Part shown: positions 34,021 to 42,697 of the stretch, piece after piece
Layout: every line of letters begins with the position of its first letter
Numbering within the stretch: position 1 is the first letter of the stretch
From: Maribacter litopenaei
GTDB lineage: Bacteria > Bacteroidota > Bacteroidia > Flavobacteriales > Flavobacteriaceae
Reading direction: 5' to 3'
Assembly: GCF_025244665.1 (NCBI RefSeq)
Contig: NZ_CP104205.1
Coordinates: forward strand, 868,001 to 932,000
DNA length: 64,000 nucleotides
Made by a program: the position numbers and the translations under genes
Notes under the pieces: generated by a model
Told to the model about the DNA's origin: nothing
What the model saw: the letters and a program-made list of their open reading frames with translations, nothing else
The model's database searches: none

Positions 34021-34626
34021 GGCTCGGTTAAGGTTGGTTATTTTAAATTAGGTATTAACATTTCTTAAATTTTGTTGAAAATATCAAACTTTAGACTGTG
34101 TTTAAAATCCGCATTAAGTTACTTATCAAAAAAGGATTCTAATTATATATTTTTTTCTTTTCCGTGTTAGATAATATTGCTTTCAGTTTTTCAATTTGTT
34201 TTAGATCCTGGCAATATTGATTTCTTTATAAACTTCACCTCTTATTTACATGTTCAGGATGTGTCGCTAATCTATAAAGTCCCAAATATCTCCTTAAATA
34301 GTGTCCCATAAAAAAAACTAGAATTGAAAAAGATAAGTACTCCGGAGGATTCGAATCTGATCTTCAACCCAAATGGTAATGCTTGTTCGTAAAAGGATTT
34401 CGTTAATATAATTTTTATGTCCATGGAATATATTTCCAAATTAGATCCATAAAATTATATAGACATGGTTATCATAGAATCAAAGTTCGGAATTGCTCTT
34501 TGTGAATTTTAACAAAAAGTTGGGTTTTGGAATGGGGACTATTAAGCAATCCAATCTTATATTTGTATATACAAATGTTGTATATACGTTAGTAACTAAA
34601 TTATTATTAAATCAATAACAATTTCT
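34021..34626. other. AT-rich intergenic region without a recognised gene
   Basis: 606 bases between the sulfatase and YceI genes. I see no convincing coding frame. It contains the sulfatase promoter side and the YceI operator at its end. Confidence 0.6.
34562..34587. promoter_or_regulatory. Palindromic operator upstream of the YceI gene
   Basis: TTTGTATATACAAA (34562-34575) is a perfect 14-bp palindrome. Its half TTGTATATAC occurs again at 34578-34587, 15 bases on. This tandem arrangement suggests binding of two dimers of a MarR-like repressor. It lies 40-65 bases before the ATG. Confidence 0.6.
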
Positions 34627-35145
34627 ATGGAAAAGACAAACAAATGGGTGATTGACCCATCGCATTCTGAAGTAAGCTTTAAGGTAAAACATATGATGAT
34701 TTCAACGGTTACAGGGCATTTTGAAAAATTTGATGCCACTATCGATACCGAGAATGATGATTTTGACGATGCTTCTTTGTCAGTGGAAATCAGTATAGAT
34801 TCGATAAATACAAAAAATAAAGATCGGGATGGTCATCTTATGTCTGAGGATTTCTTTAAAGCTGACGAATATCCTAAAATGACTTTTACCTCCAAGTCTT
34901 TTACTAAAGACAAAATTGTTGGTGATTTGACCATACGTGACGTAACTAAGGAAGTTGCACTGGATGTTGATTTTAACGGTATAGCTGTAGATCCTTATGG
35001 TCAGACCAAAGCAGGTTTTGAAATTAGGGGAAGTATCAACAGAAAAGAGTTCAACTTAACTTGGAGCGCGGTAACGGAAGCTGGTAATGTAGTAGTATCC
35101 GATCAAGTTAAGATGGTCATCGACGCACAGTTCATTAAGCAGTAG
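34627..35145 (+). CDS. YceI-like lipocalin-fold protein
   Basis: 172 residues without a signal peptide. The YceI pattern is clear: WVIDPSHSEVSFKVKHMMIS at the start, then the conserved DGHLMSEDFF and TFTSKSF, then VGDLTIRDVTKEV. The fold is an extended lipocalin that binds isoprenoid-like lipids. Cytoplasmic YceI proteins of this form are usually controlled by a nearby MarR regulator in flavobacteria; none is in this window, though the palindromic operator fits. A terminator hairpin follows. Confidence 0.9.
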   Translation: MEKTNKWVIDPSHSEVSFKVKHMMISTVTGHFEKFDATIDTENDDFDDASLSVEISIDSINTKNKDRDGHLMSEDFFKADEYPKMTFTSKSFTKDKIVGDLTIRDVTKEVALDVDFNGIAVDPYGQTKAGFEIRGSINRKEFNLTWSAVTEAGNVVVSDQVKMVIDAQFIKQ

Positions 35146-35243
35146 TTTTTTAATGCAGGCTTCGTTACAATTTTGATGGAGGTATTTACCATCAGAGTTT
35201 AACTAATAGGGAGCTATCAAAAGTTCTAAAAAAAAATGTAAGA

Positions 35244-35273
35244 TCAATCCCCGTTAACTCGTTTGGGGATTGA
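35244..35273 (+). terminator. Intrinsic terminator after the YceI gene
   Basis: ATCAATCCCC-GTTAACTCGTTT-GGGGATTGAT with Ts after it: a 10-bp stem. Confidence 0.8.
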
Positions 35274-35439
35274 TTTTTGAATTTCATTTACTAGTAAACT
35301 TCCTTTGTTAATCCTCCTGAAAATAGAAAGTCCAATTGTGGGGCAATTGTTTTCTTTGATTTTGAAACTTCAAAGCTTCGCTTCAAGTTCTCCGTAAAAC
35401 AAAAAAACCATCGCTTATACGATGTACTTTCTCTTTAAA

Positions 35440-35453
35440 TGACCTCGGCGGAA
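35440..35453. repeat. tRNA 3'-end-like repeat, copy 1 (degenerate)
   Basis: ATGACCTCGGCGGA is a diverged form of the 16-base sequence found at 35552 and 35694. See copy 2 for interpretation. Confidence 0.45.
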
Positions 35454-35501
35454 TTGGCTGACGCCCTTCCAGCAAAGCTCCGCTTTGAAAATAGTTCAAA
35501 C

Positions 35502-35532
35502 AAAAAAACGCTCAAGCGAGTTTGGCGTTTTT
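35502..35532. terminator. Hairpin with flanking A and T runs
   Basis: AAAAAACGC-TCAAGCGAGTTTG-GCGTTTTT is a short stem with A- and T-runs. It may be a terminator, or part of the repeat unit that precedes the att-like copies. Confidence 0.4.
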
Positions 35533-35551
35533 CCTTATTAAACTATTTATT

Positions 35552-35567
35552 CGTGACCTCGGCAGGA
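35552..35567. repeat. tRNA 3'-end-like direct repeat, copy 2 (possible att site)
   Basis: CGTGACCTCGGCAGGA. Its complement, TCCTGCCGAGGTCACG, reads like the 3' strand of a tRNA T-stem and acceptor. No complete tRNA surrounds it. Such truncated 3' ends mark integration sites of mobile elements. Confidence 0.5.
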
Positions 35568-35693
35568 TTATCTTTGATTTTCCTTTGCGTTCCTTTTTGA
35601 AAACCACAAAAGGAAACATTTCGTCTTTTTCAAAAAAAGAAGCGAGCTTCATTTTTGAAACTCGCTCATATTTCCACTTTTTAGTGGTTTATC

Positions 35694-35709
35694 CGTGACC
35701 TCGGCAGGA
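35694..35709. repeat. tRNA 3'-end-like direct repeat, copy 3 (possible att site)
   Basis: Identical 16 bases to the copy at 35552, 142 bases downstream of it and 162 bases before the recombinase gene. Position and sequence fit an att site of the integrated element. Confidence 0.5.
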
Positions 35710-35870
35710 GTACTTATGATTTAAAATTTATTGAAGCCCCCTTTAGTGTCCATATACTGGTAATATTGAGTTAATCGAATTGGAGTGAATCTCTTTTTTT
35801 AGTAATTTAATCCTGATTTTGCCCCCCTTTTTGCCCCCTCTTTTATCTACTTATATTCAATTGAAAAAAG

Positions 35871-37120
35871 ATGCAACTAACATTTCATTTAAGAAAGGAT
35901 AAAGCCAATAAAGCTGGACAGATGCCCGTTCGTATGGTTTTGACATTTAACGGAGAACGTATAAGAGTCAATATGAAGGGAATCAGGGTCTTACAAAAGG
36001 ATTGGAAGGAAAGAGAGCAAAGGGTCAAAGCCAACGGGAAGCGAGAGCCTTATAACTACCATATCGAATACAACATGCAACTTGATGAACTAGATACAAA
36101 GGTCAAGAAGCTATTCAGATATATGATGTTGAACGCTATCCATCCTTCCAAGGACTATGTGACAAATAAATTAAGTTTTGATTCTGAAATAAACCTTTCT
36201 CACGAATTTTTTCCCTCATTCCATGAATTTATTCAAAAAGGGAAAAATGTAAAGACGGACGGTACACTACGTAGATATGGAACGGCTTTGAATTTTTATA
36301 AAGATTTTTCGGAATTTACGGGGTATGAGTTAACCTTTGATGAAATCAATTTAGATTTTTTCGAAAAATTCAGGGATTACGCCTTTGAGGAAAAACAAAC
36401 GCTAAATAATTATTTTTCAAAGTTGATATCGGTACTGAAGACGTTTATGAGTTGGTCACATGAGCGAGGTTATCATGATAATCTATTGTATAAAAAATTT
36501 AAAGCCCCCGAGCAGGAAATTGAGGTGGTGTATCTTACAATGGATGAACTTATGAGATTGTATCAACACGAATTTCACAATCGAAGACTGGAGCATACAA
36601 GGGATACGTATTGTTTTGGTTGTTTTACAGGCTTACGCTATTCAGATTTAAGTCAGTTGAGAGTGTCCCATATTCACGAGGATTATCTTCTAATGAACAT
36701 TAAGAAAACAAAAACTATAGCGCATAAAATACCATTAAATCGTTTCGCTAAGGAAATTCGGATAAATACAAAGACACCGTTTATGAGCCTCTACCTATTA
36801 TTTCGGATGTCCGATTCAATTTACATTTAAAAGAATGTTGTCGATTTGCAAAAATCAACGAGCCCACGTCGATCACAAGATTTATAGGAAAAAAACGTTT
36901 GGATAAGACATTACCCAAGTGGAAGCTTATAACGAGTCATACGGCGCGTAAGACCTTTGTTACAAATAGTCTGGTGCTGGGCATGAAAGAAATGGTGGTT
37001 AGGAATATTACGGGCCATCGAAAAGAGGAAAGTTTTAGGCGTTATGTCAAAATAGCTGAGGATTTAAAGAAAAGTGAGATGGACAACACCTGGGGCAAGG
37101 TGGAAATAAATGAATCATAG
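35871..37120 (+). CDS. Tyrosine recombinase, Bacteroidetes mobile-element type (frameshifted)
   Basis: About 416 residues in three parts: an N-terminal arm-binding domain (residues 1-85), a core-binding SAM-like domain (about 105-200) and the catalytic domain. Catalytic residues visible: Arg in CFTGLRYSDLSQL, HTARKTF (HxxR), a His in ITGHRKEESF, and the nucleophile Tyr in FRRYVKIAED. The frame is lost at 36757-36761: GAAATTCGGATAA for GAAATTCTGGATAA. Repair gives FAKEILDKYKDTVYEPLPII. This layout is that of integrases of conjugative transposons and islands, not of integron IntI. Its 3' end overlaps the next gene by 11 bases. Confidence 0.92.
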
Positions 37121-38588
37121 CCTAAATATAGAAGAATCCTTCGATTCGATTATTCTGTTCTTTTTCAGTGACTTCCAAACGAAAGAGTTCAAGGAGTTCA
37201 CCAAAATAAAGATTAAAAATCTAAGTCCCTATCAGTACTATCATTTGTTAGGATGGTTACTGGAAAATATCAAGGATGATATACTCTTGGCCAACTTGGA
37301 CATAATATTTGATTTTTCTGCCTTGAAACCTAAAAAGTACCTCCCAACGGAACCTGGGGAAGTTACAGCTTTCAATGAACCAGTAGAGGGACCGGTGCTG
37401 CCCAACAGATTTGGAAAGGATTGTATTAAATTCTTCCGAATGGGTTATGGAACAATAAAAAATTTAAAGGATGAGGTAGACTCTTTTGAGTCGATTAATC
37501 GGTTTATTCTTTATTACAAAGCCGAAAAATGCCTCATTGAACCCCAAGTGGATTATGAACGTTTGTTGCATTTGATGTCCATGGAGGAACGGCTTTGCTT
37601 TCCTGTCTACGACTTTCCCAATGAGAATTCGGCTCCCTTCTATGGTCATGCCATCAATTACCTTCGTAGGAATGTAGAACAGGAAGTAAAATCCCTAAAA
37701 CAGTCTTTGGAGGAGTGTCTTTGTAAGGAAGGGGAGAAAATTAAAAAGATGTTTTTGGGTAAATCGAAACAGTCCCTCCCAATGGCATTTATGACAAAGG
37801 AAGCAATGGTATTGCCCATATTGATGGGATTTGAGCAATGGAAACGACTGGTCTTGGACTCGCTTTATTACAAAAAGTATTTTACGCTTTTAAAGGCTAG
37901 GATATTGTTTTTGTTGGATCAACTTCAAGAAGTAATCAAGAATCGTTATTTTCAGGATTTAACCTCCTATGCTAAAAGAAGGGGATTGATTGTCGAGGAT
38001 AAGGAAACAGGCATTAGAACATTGAAATCGTTATCACCTCCAATGGTCAATTCATATGAATATAGAAAGTGGTTAAAAAACCTCAAATTATCGGATTTAA
38101 ACAGAGAGGTAAAAGTAGAAGTAGAGAAACCTTCTAAAAATCAAATCATAATTTCGAAAACGGGGTCGCAATTAAAACTTAAAAAGGCTTTACTCGAATT
38201 TTTCGCACATATAAAATTAAGAATCGACGAAGAGAGGGATAGGGCATTAGAGAGTTTCGTATATCGTAACTTTTCCTATGAGTATGATGAAAAAACGGAT
38301 TATTCCAAGCGAACAGTGAACAATTTTGGATATAAACCAATGACCTTTATACCTTCGGAACATGCCAAGGACTTTACGAAATTATTGCTCTACCTATCGG
38401 ATAAGGATTATTTGGTAAGCAACAAGACCCAAATTATCCGTATGCTTGATGATGATATCCACGAAAAGAATGGCAAGGATGGTTTTAGTTACAGTTCTTT
38501 GATACGAATTCCAAGTGATGAACACCACCTATTTCCCGATGATACCATTAGAAGGCGGGTTCGTTCCATCCTAAGGATTGACAATTAA
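37110..38588 (+). CDS. Unknown 492-residue protein coupled to the recombinase
   Basis: The ATG at 37110 lies inside the end of the recombinase gene (11-base overlap), so translation is coupled. The protein is charged and mostly helical, with no signal peptide or membrane segment. A central Lys-rich region (EGEKIKKMFLGKSKQSL) and the C-terminal SSLIRIPSDEHHLFPDD ... RRRVRSIL are notable. I see no catalytic motif I recognise. Partner genes in this place usually help integration, excision or copy control. I cannot assign a role. Confidence 0.85.
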   Translation: MNHSLNIEESFDSIILFFFSDFQTKEFKEFTKIKIKNLSPYQYYHLLGWLLENIKDDILLANLDIIFDFSALKPKKYLPTEPGEVTAFNEPVEGPVLPNRFGKDCIKFFRMGYGTIKNLKDEVDSFESINRFILYYKAEKCLIEPQVDYERLLHLMSMEERLCFPVYDFPNENSAPFYGHAINYLRRNVEQEVKSLKQSLEECLCKEGEKIKKMFLGKSKQSLPMAFMTKEAMVLPILMGFEQWKRLVLDSLYYKKYFTLLKARILFLLDQLQEVIKNRYFQDLTSYAKRRGLIVEDKETGIRTLKSLSPPMVNSYEYRKWLKNLKLSDLNREVKVEVEKPSKNQIIISKTGSQLKLKKALLEFFAHIKLRIDEERDRALESFVYRNFSYEYDEKTDYSKRTVNNFGYKPMTFIPSEHAKDFTKLLLYLSDKDYLVSNKTQIIRMLDDDIHEKNGKDGFSYSSLIRIPSDEHHLFPDDTIRRRVRSILRIDN

Positions 38589-38741
38589 GTGCACCAACAA
38601 AAATTAGATTCCCGCCAAGTATCCCTGTGTATCGGGCGTTTGAAAGGGTTAATGCACTAAGTCTTGTAGTGCAACCCATTTTTTCCAATTTGTTCCCAAT
38701 TTAGGTATCAGGCTTTTTAACCCGATTAAAATTCAATACAC

Positions 38742-39038
38742 ATGGGAAATGTACTTTTTTACACGCACACAAAAGAAGATTTGAAAAGAACCGTAAAAAT
38801 GGTCTTGGAAGAACTTCTCAAAACGGAATTAATAAATGAGACCTCTATCAACCCGGAGGACGATAGGCTCACCCAACAGGAAGCGGCAAAATTTACGGGA
38901 ATCTCCGTGACCTCATTAATTAGTTGGAAGAAGAAAAAAATAGTGCCCTATTATCAAATCGGCCGTGCCATTTTCTTCTCCAAAAAGGAGTTATTGGATT
39001 TGGCTCGAAAAAATGCTTTTATCAGGAGGTCTAGATAA
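38742..39038 (+). CDS. Excisionase-like helix-turn-helix protein
   Basis: 98 residues. The second half is a MerR/excisionase-type winged helix: LTQQEAAKFTGISVTSLISW, then KIVPYYQIGRAIFFSKKELL. Such proteins direct excision by a tyrosine recombinase or regulate the element. The first 45 residues are acidic/basic helix. A 153-base gap separates it from the unknown gene. The cassette array begins about 50 bases after its stop. Confidence 0.88.
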   Translation: MGNVLFYTHTKEDLKRTVKMVLEELLKTELINETSINPEDDRLTQQEAAKFTGISVTSLISWKKKKIVPYYQIGRAIFFSKKELLDLARKNAFIRRSR

Positions 39039-39074
39039 AGAATTGGAATAACAGGTTTCTATATTTTCTTTTAT

Positions 39075-39096
39075 CTAGTCTATGCCTTGTTGTGAC
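39075..39096. repeat. Half attC-like site at the left edge of the array
   Basis: TAGTCTATGCCTTGTTGTGAC is the right half of a palindrome (its core GTTGTGA at 39089-39095); no left half is present. The array was therefore joined here to the recombinase element. Confidence 0.6.
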
Positions 39097-39104
39097 TTCG
39101 TTTT

Positions 39105-39361
39105 CTATTTTTCATGAATCATTAAGTGAATTTTGCGTGCAACTTCAAGACTTTTTTTCACGTCAATACCAAAGGCCTGCGCTAAAACAATATTTATCAT
39201 TTTTGATATTTGATCAACCGAATTTTTTTATTGATATGAAAGAGTATGTCCGTCGCCTCAATTTCATAATTTTCCAAATCGCTGATCAGGCTTGATTGTT
39301 CACTAAGCGGATTCCATTCGCTTAGAATATCTTTGAGTCTTTCAACATGTTTTTTGTTCAT
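39105..39361 (-). CDS. DUF1871-like protein (frameshifted), cassette 0
   Basis: Its ATG (39359-39361) overlaps the TGA of the gene upstream (ATGA). The first part reads MNKKHVERLKDILSEWNPL ... LENYEIEATDILF; DILSEWNPL and EATDI are typical of DUF1871 (YugE-like). The frame slips at 39218-39222, where CCGAA stands for CCAGAA (TTCTGG on the other strand). Repair gives KKILVDQISKMINIVLAQAF and ends at 39105, close to the half-site. About 85 residues. Function is unknown. Confidence 0.75.
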
Positions 39362-39621
39362 GTTTTGTTGGATACAAATTGGGACCTTGTCTTTCCAATG
39401 TTTTTCAATCCATTTTCTCGACAATAGTGGTCAAGTTTAACTAAGTCCACTTCAACGTCATAGACCTTTAGTCCCTTGTTGGAAAGCTGTTTCTTTGCCA
39501 TAAGGTATGATTTGTGCCATTCCTTCCAAGTGTCGAACATACTCTCTCTGTCATCAATCATGGACAAGAATTTTTTCCAGTCCTTTTTTCTATAATAGGC
39601 AAGATTTACCTCCATTTTCAC
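39358..39621 (-). CDS. Small protein of unknown function, first gene of cassette 0
   Basis: 87 residues: MKMEVNLAYYRKKDWKKFL, then MFDTWKEWHKSYL, ending GKTRSQFVSNKT. Related short proteins with this W-E-W-H and SQF pattern are frequent in flavobacterial cassettes, role unknown. It is translationally coupled to the DUF1871-like gene by an ATGA overlap, so the two probably act together. Confidence 0.75.
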   Translation of the reverse strand: MKMEVNLAYYRKKDWKKFLSMIDDRESMFDTWKEWHKSYLMAKKQLSNKGLKVYDVEVDLVKLDHYCRENGLKNIGKTRSQFVSNKT

Positions 39622-39684
39622 TTTTTAATTTTATACATAATGTTTGAAATTATGTAGCCTTTATTCAGGACGGGTCAATATTGG

Positions 39685-39814
39685 TTACAACGTTGAGTAT
39701 AAGAATAGTAGCCGAATGCGTGGCACTTTCCTGTCAAGTTACAAGAATGTTGGAGCGGGCTACAACTCTTGAATTTACTACTGACTCGGCTATTATTTTT
39801 ATACATTGTTGTAG
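39685..39814. repeat. attC-like palindrome 1
   Basis: Left core TTACAAC, right core GTTGTAG. The outer stem pairs GTATAAGAATAG with CTATTATTTTTATAC, with bulges. Separates cassettes 0 and 1. Confidence 0.75.
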
Positions 39815-39828
39815 GGCGTTTTTATTTA

Positions 39829-40253
39829 TCATCTAACAATCTTAGCGATAGAAGGCTCATCAACTCTGAGCCACCTCAAAATTTCTTTTGCTCTCATTTT
39901 ATCTTTCTTCTTTGCTTTATCAAACTCTTCCATTAATCCACTTTCCCGAGTCTTTCATTTACAGTCATTCCTGATAATCCAGTCATATTTTGAATCCGCA
40001 TAAAAGTCTGTTCATCATTTAGTTTCTTATAAATGAATTCACAAGCTTTATTTTCTGTTTGAAAGATTCTCACTGAGTGCTTTTCTCCTCTTTCTTTGTA
40101 GTACGTCTCATACTTAATTCCCGACGGTTCATTTCTGATTGTTAAAGCGATTTTATCATTATCGTTTTTAGAACCAAAAAGTCCGTGAAGATAATATTGG
40201 TCTTCCGGAATTCCACTGTCTTTAAGTTTATTATGTAATTCGGAAATTGTCAT
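39829..40253 (-). CDS. Cassette 1, gene 3: unknown protein with C-terminal helix (frameshifted)
   Basis: Starts MTISELHNKLKDSGIPEDQYYLHGLFG, an alternative to the longer frame beginning at 40277. The reading frame would end at VNERLGKVD (39933), but 39945-39950 reads CCCGAG where CCCAGAG is expected (TCTGGG on the coding strand). Repair continues RLWESGLMEEFDKAKKKDKMRAKEILRW and ends at 39829, 15 bases from the palindrome core. About 142 residues. No known domain recognised. Confidence 0.7.
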
Positions 40254-40254
40254 A

Positions 40255-40551
40255 TTAATCAATCGTAATACTAGCAATTATTATATAGTCAAACTCATCT
40301 GAATCCTCTTTTACTAGAGCACCACCAACTGTCACAGAGTAATGCTGTGATAGGGGCTTAAATGTTTCTTTCTCATATCTTGGTCGAAGCTCAAGTAAAT
40401 CACTTGTCAACGTTTTGCCTTTTATAGGTTTTGTCAACTTGACCAATAATTTATCTCCCCCTCGGTCAGACAAAATTGTTCCGAAAAGATTTTCTTCCCA
40501 ATCCCAAGGTTCGCTTACAATTATTCTAACTGTCTGTCCTTTTAAACTCAT
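40255..40551 (-). CDS. Cassette 1, gene 2: unknown 98-residue protein
   Basis: MSLKGQTVRIIVSEPWDWEENLFG at the start, then beta-rich segments (KLLVKLTKPIKG). No signal or membrane segment. It lies one base from the genes on either side, so the three make one operon carried by one cassette. Confidence 0.72.
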   Translation of the reverse strand: MSLKGQTVRIIVSEPWDWEENLFGTILSDRGGDKLLVKLTKPIKGKTLTSDLLELRPRYEKETFKPLSQHYSVTVGGALVKEDSDEFDYIIIASITID

Positions 40552-40552
40552 A

Positions 40553-40807
40553 CTAAACTTTTAAAAAGTATCCGCGAAACGAATAATCAGGGTCTTTCAT
40601 TTTCCAAATTTGTTCACAAGTTAAGCACTCATAAAAATATTCTCCGTCATCCTTATCTCTTTTTCCATCCGCTTTAAATTCTGTATATCTCATCTCCCCA
40701 TTCCCAAGTTTCTTTGTCAATTCAAGGTCAAAATCCAGCCAATCTTTTTCGGTTGGAAATGAACTATATTCTTTTTTGAAACAATCGTCACACATTTGTA
40801 TTTTCAT
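40553..40807 (-). CDS. Cassette 1, gene 1: small zinc-ribbon-like protein
   Basis: 84 residues with two cysteine pairs, MCDDC near the start and CLTC near residue 63, spaced as in a zinc ribbon. The tail reads MKDPDYSFRGYFL. First gene of the cassette-1 operon; the ATG is about 30 bases from the palindrome. Function is unknown. Confidence 0.72.
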   Translation of the reverse strand: MKIQMCDDCFKKEYSSFPTEKDWLDFDLELTKKLGNGEMRYTEFKADGKRDKDDGEYFYECLTCEQIWKMKDPDYSFRGYFLKV

Positions 40808-40834
40808 TTATGCACTGCCGCTCTGTCAAATGCC

Positions 40835-40953
40835 CTACAACGGTTTGGCTATGATTTTTGGCGGCGTTGGAAATCGTTAGATTTCCAGCCGTGGCAAATC
40901 CAGCCGTTGATGGTTTTCAAGTTAACGAATTGCAGCTATAAATTATAGCCTTT
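40835..40953. repeat. attC-like palindrome 2, interrupted by IS copy 1
   Basis: Left core CTACAAC. Inner arms are GGCTATGATTTTTGGCG... and TATAAATTATAGCC. The right core is missing because the IS begins at 40954 after CTTT. Confidence 0.75.
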
Positions 40954-41012
40954 GTGCCTGTTGCACAAGTTATAAAAAAAGGGGCATTTCGATCTTGCCG
41001 ATCCGTAAAAGG

Positions 41013-42600
41013 ATGGTAACTTTAGGTATGCAGGGAAAAAAGGATTATCAAGAGAAGCTTTTCAATAATTTCCAATTAAGTGATCGGGTACCGGAGACGA
41101 ATTTCTACCGTCGTTTAAAAGGCGTTTTGGATCTGCGTTTCCTTTACATGCTTACCCGTCCGTATTATGGTGAGAGCGGGCAGAAGAGCATCGACCCCGT
41201 GGTGTTCTTCAAGCTTTGTCTTGTGGGCTATCTCGGAGAACATCATCAGTGACCGTAAGCTTATCGACCATTGTTCGATGCGCTTGGACATCCTGTATTT
41301 CATTGGCTATGATATCGACGAGGAGCTGCCATGGCATTCCACGATAAGCCGTACCCGGCAACTCTACCCGGAGTCGGTCTTCGAGGAAGTCTTTACAAAG
41401 GTGCTGGCCATGTGCGTGGATGCGGGCATGGTGAGCGGCCATACCCAGGCCATAGATTCGGCCCCCGTTAAGGCCAATGCCAGTATGGACACCTTGGAGC
41501 TCAAGGTGCCGGAAGATGAACTTGACGAGCACCTGAGAAAGGTACGTGCGCTCAGTTCGATGGACAAAGGGGAACCGCACAGAAAGAGCAAGGGCGACAG
41601 GTCCGACAAGGGCCAGCGCACTATTTCGGCCAACAAGAACGAACTCGATACGATAAAGGGCCGCAACAGGAAGTGGGCCAGGAATGGGACCAAAGGCCGG
41701 GAGCCGGGAACAAGGTGGCCAAGTATACCAGTAACAAGACCCATTATAGCCCTACGGACCCCGATGCGCGCATCAGCGTAAAACCGGGCAAGGCAAGAAA
41801 GCTGAACTACCTCTCCCAACTGAGCGTGGATACGGCCCACCACGTGATAACGGATATCAGGGCCTACCACGCCGACGGAAAGGACAACCAACAGTTGCCC
41901 GATATCGTCGACAGGCTCAGGAAACGGTTGTGGCAACAGGGCCTTGTGTGGGAGAACTGTGTGGCCGATACCGGCTACAGTAGCGGCGAGAACTATGCCT
42001 TTCTCGGAGGAAAGGGGACTTAAAAGCTTCATACCGCCCCATGGCACCTACAAGGGCGGGCCCGATGGGTTCCAATACATCGGGGAACACGACCATTACC
42101 TATGCCCAAAGGGAAAGGTAATACCGTTCACCAAGGTGTTCGACGACTATCGCACGGGAACGAAAAAGAAGGAATATAGGGCAAGAAAGCATGTCTGTAC
42201 CGATTGCCCACTGCGCAGGAGCTGTCTTGGTAAAAGTGCCCAGGAGAAGAAGTTCAGCGTCACCTATTACCGCGAGGAATACGAACGCAACATCGCAAGG
42301 GTGGAGAGCCCACAGGGCCGTTACATGAAGGGCAAAAGGCAGGGCACCGTGGAGCCCGTGTTCGGGACCCTGACCCAGTTCATGGGGCTAAGGAAGATAA
42401 ATACGATAGGGCTAGGGCAGGCCAACAAGGTGATGCACCTATCCGCCATCGCATATAATTTGAAGAAGTACCTGAAATTCGACCAAAAACGGGCAGAAAG
42501 CGGGGTAATGACACCAGCTTTGGCAAGATGGGCCAAAAGTGCCCTTGAACCGTTGTTCGGTGCTTTTGTAAAGCATCGGAATTTGGACTTCCGTTTCTGA
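41013..42600 (+). CDS. IS1182-family transposase, copy 1 (two or three frame breaks)
   Basis: A DDE transposase of about 530 residues. The N-terminal IDPVVFFKLCLVGY ... CSMRLDILYFIGYDIDEELPWHSTISRTRQ is the DUF772-like helical part; the catalytic core has DSAPVKANAS and YHADGKDNQ (Asp) and GTVEPVFGTLTQF (Glu). The frame breaks at 41231-41236 (TCTCGG for TCCGG), near 41685-41700 (AATGGGACC where the other frame needs one more base) and at 42002-42007 (TCTCGG for TCTGG). The last break is found in all three copies. An in-frame TTG at 40995 is an alternative start. Confidence 0.85.
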
Positions 42601-42605
42601 CCGGA

Positions 42606-42635
42606 CAAGAAAAAAGCCCCTTAGAGGGGCTTGTA
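42606..42635 (+). terminator. Terminator at the end of the IS transposase
   Basis: AAAAAAGCCCCTTAGAGGGGCTTG is a stem of 7-8 bp, just after the transposase stop; the same hairpin is in the other two copies (44950-44980 and 55785-55815). Confidence 0.7.
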
Positions 42636-42678
42636 CGGATCCATTTTTTCACGGATTAATATCTTGTGCAACGGTTAC

Positions 42679-42689
42679 CGGTGTTAGCC
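42679..42689. repeat. Half attC-like site right of IS copy 1
   Basis: CGGT followed by core GTTAGCC. It is the right end of a palindrome whose left half is gone; it starts cassette 2. Confidence 0.6.
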
Positions 42690-42697
42690 ATAGTATT

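Larger units (their letters stand above)
40954..42678 (+). mobile_element. IS1182-like element, copy 1
   Basis: 1725 bp. Terminal inverted repeats of about 20 bp: left GTGCCTGTTGCACAAGTTAT, right complement GTAACCGTTGCACAAGATAT (16 of 20 match). The interior is far richer in GC than the cassettes around it. Bases next to the left end are CTTT and next to the right end CGGT, so there is no target duplication, unlike copies 2 and 3. That suggests this copy arose by recombination between two IS copies, with loss of the cassettes between. Confidence 0.88.

Noticed and set aside
35871..37120. Integron integrase IntI
   Set aside because: The N-terminal arm-binding domain and gene neighbours match conjugative-element recombinases; no sign of the extra IntI-specific helix was found between the catalytic motifs.
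39829..40807. Toxin-antitoxin or defence operon in cassette 1
   Set aside because: No toxin, nuclease or DNA-binding motif is visible in the three proteins; the layout alone is not enough.
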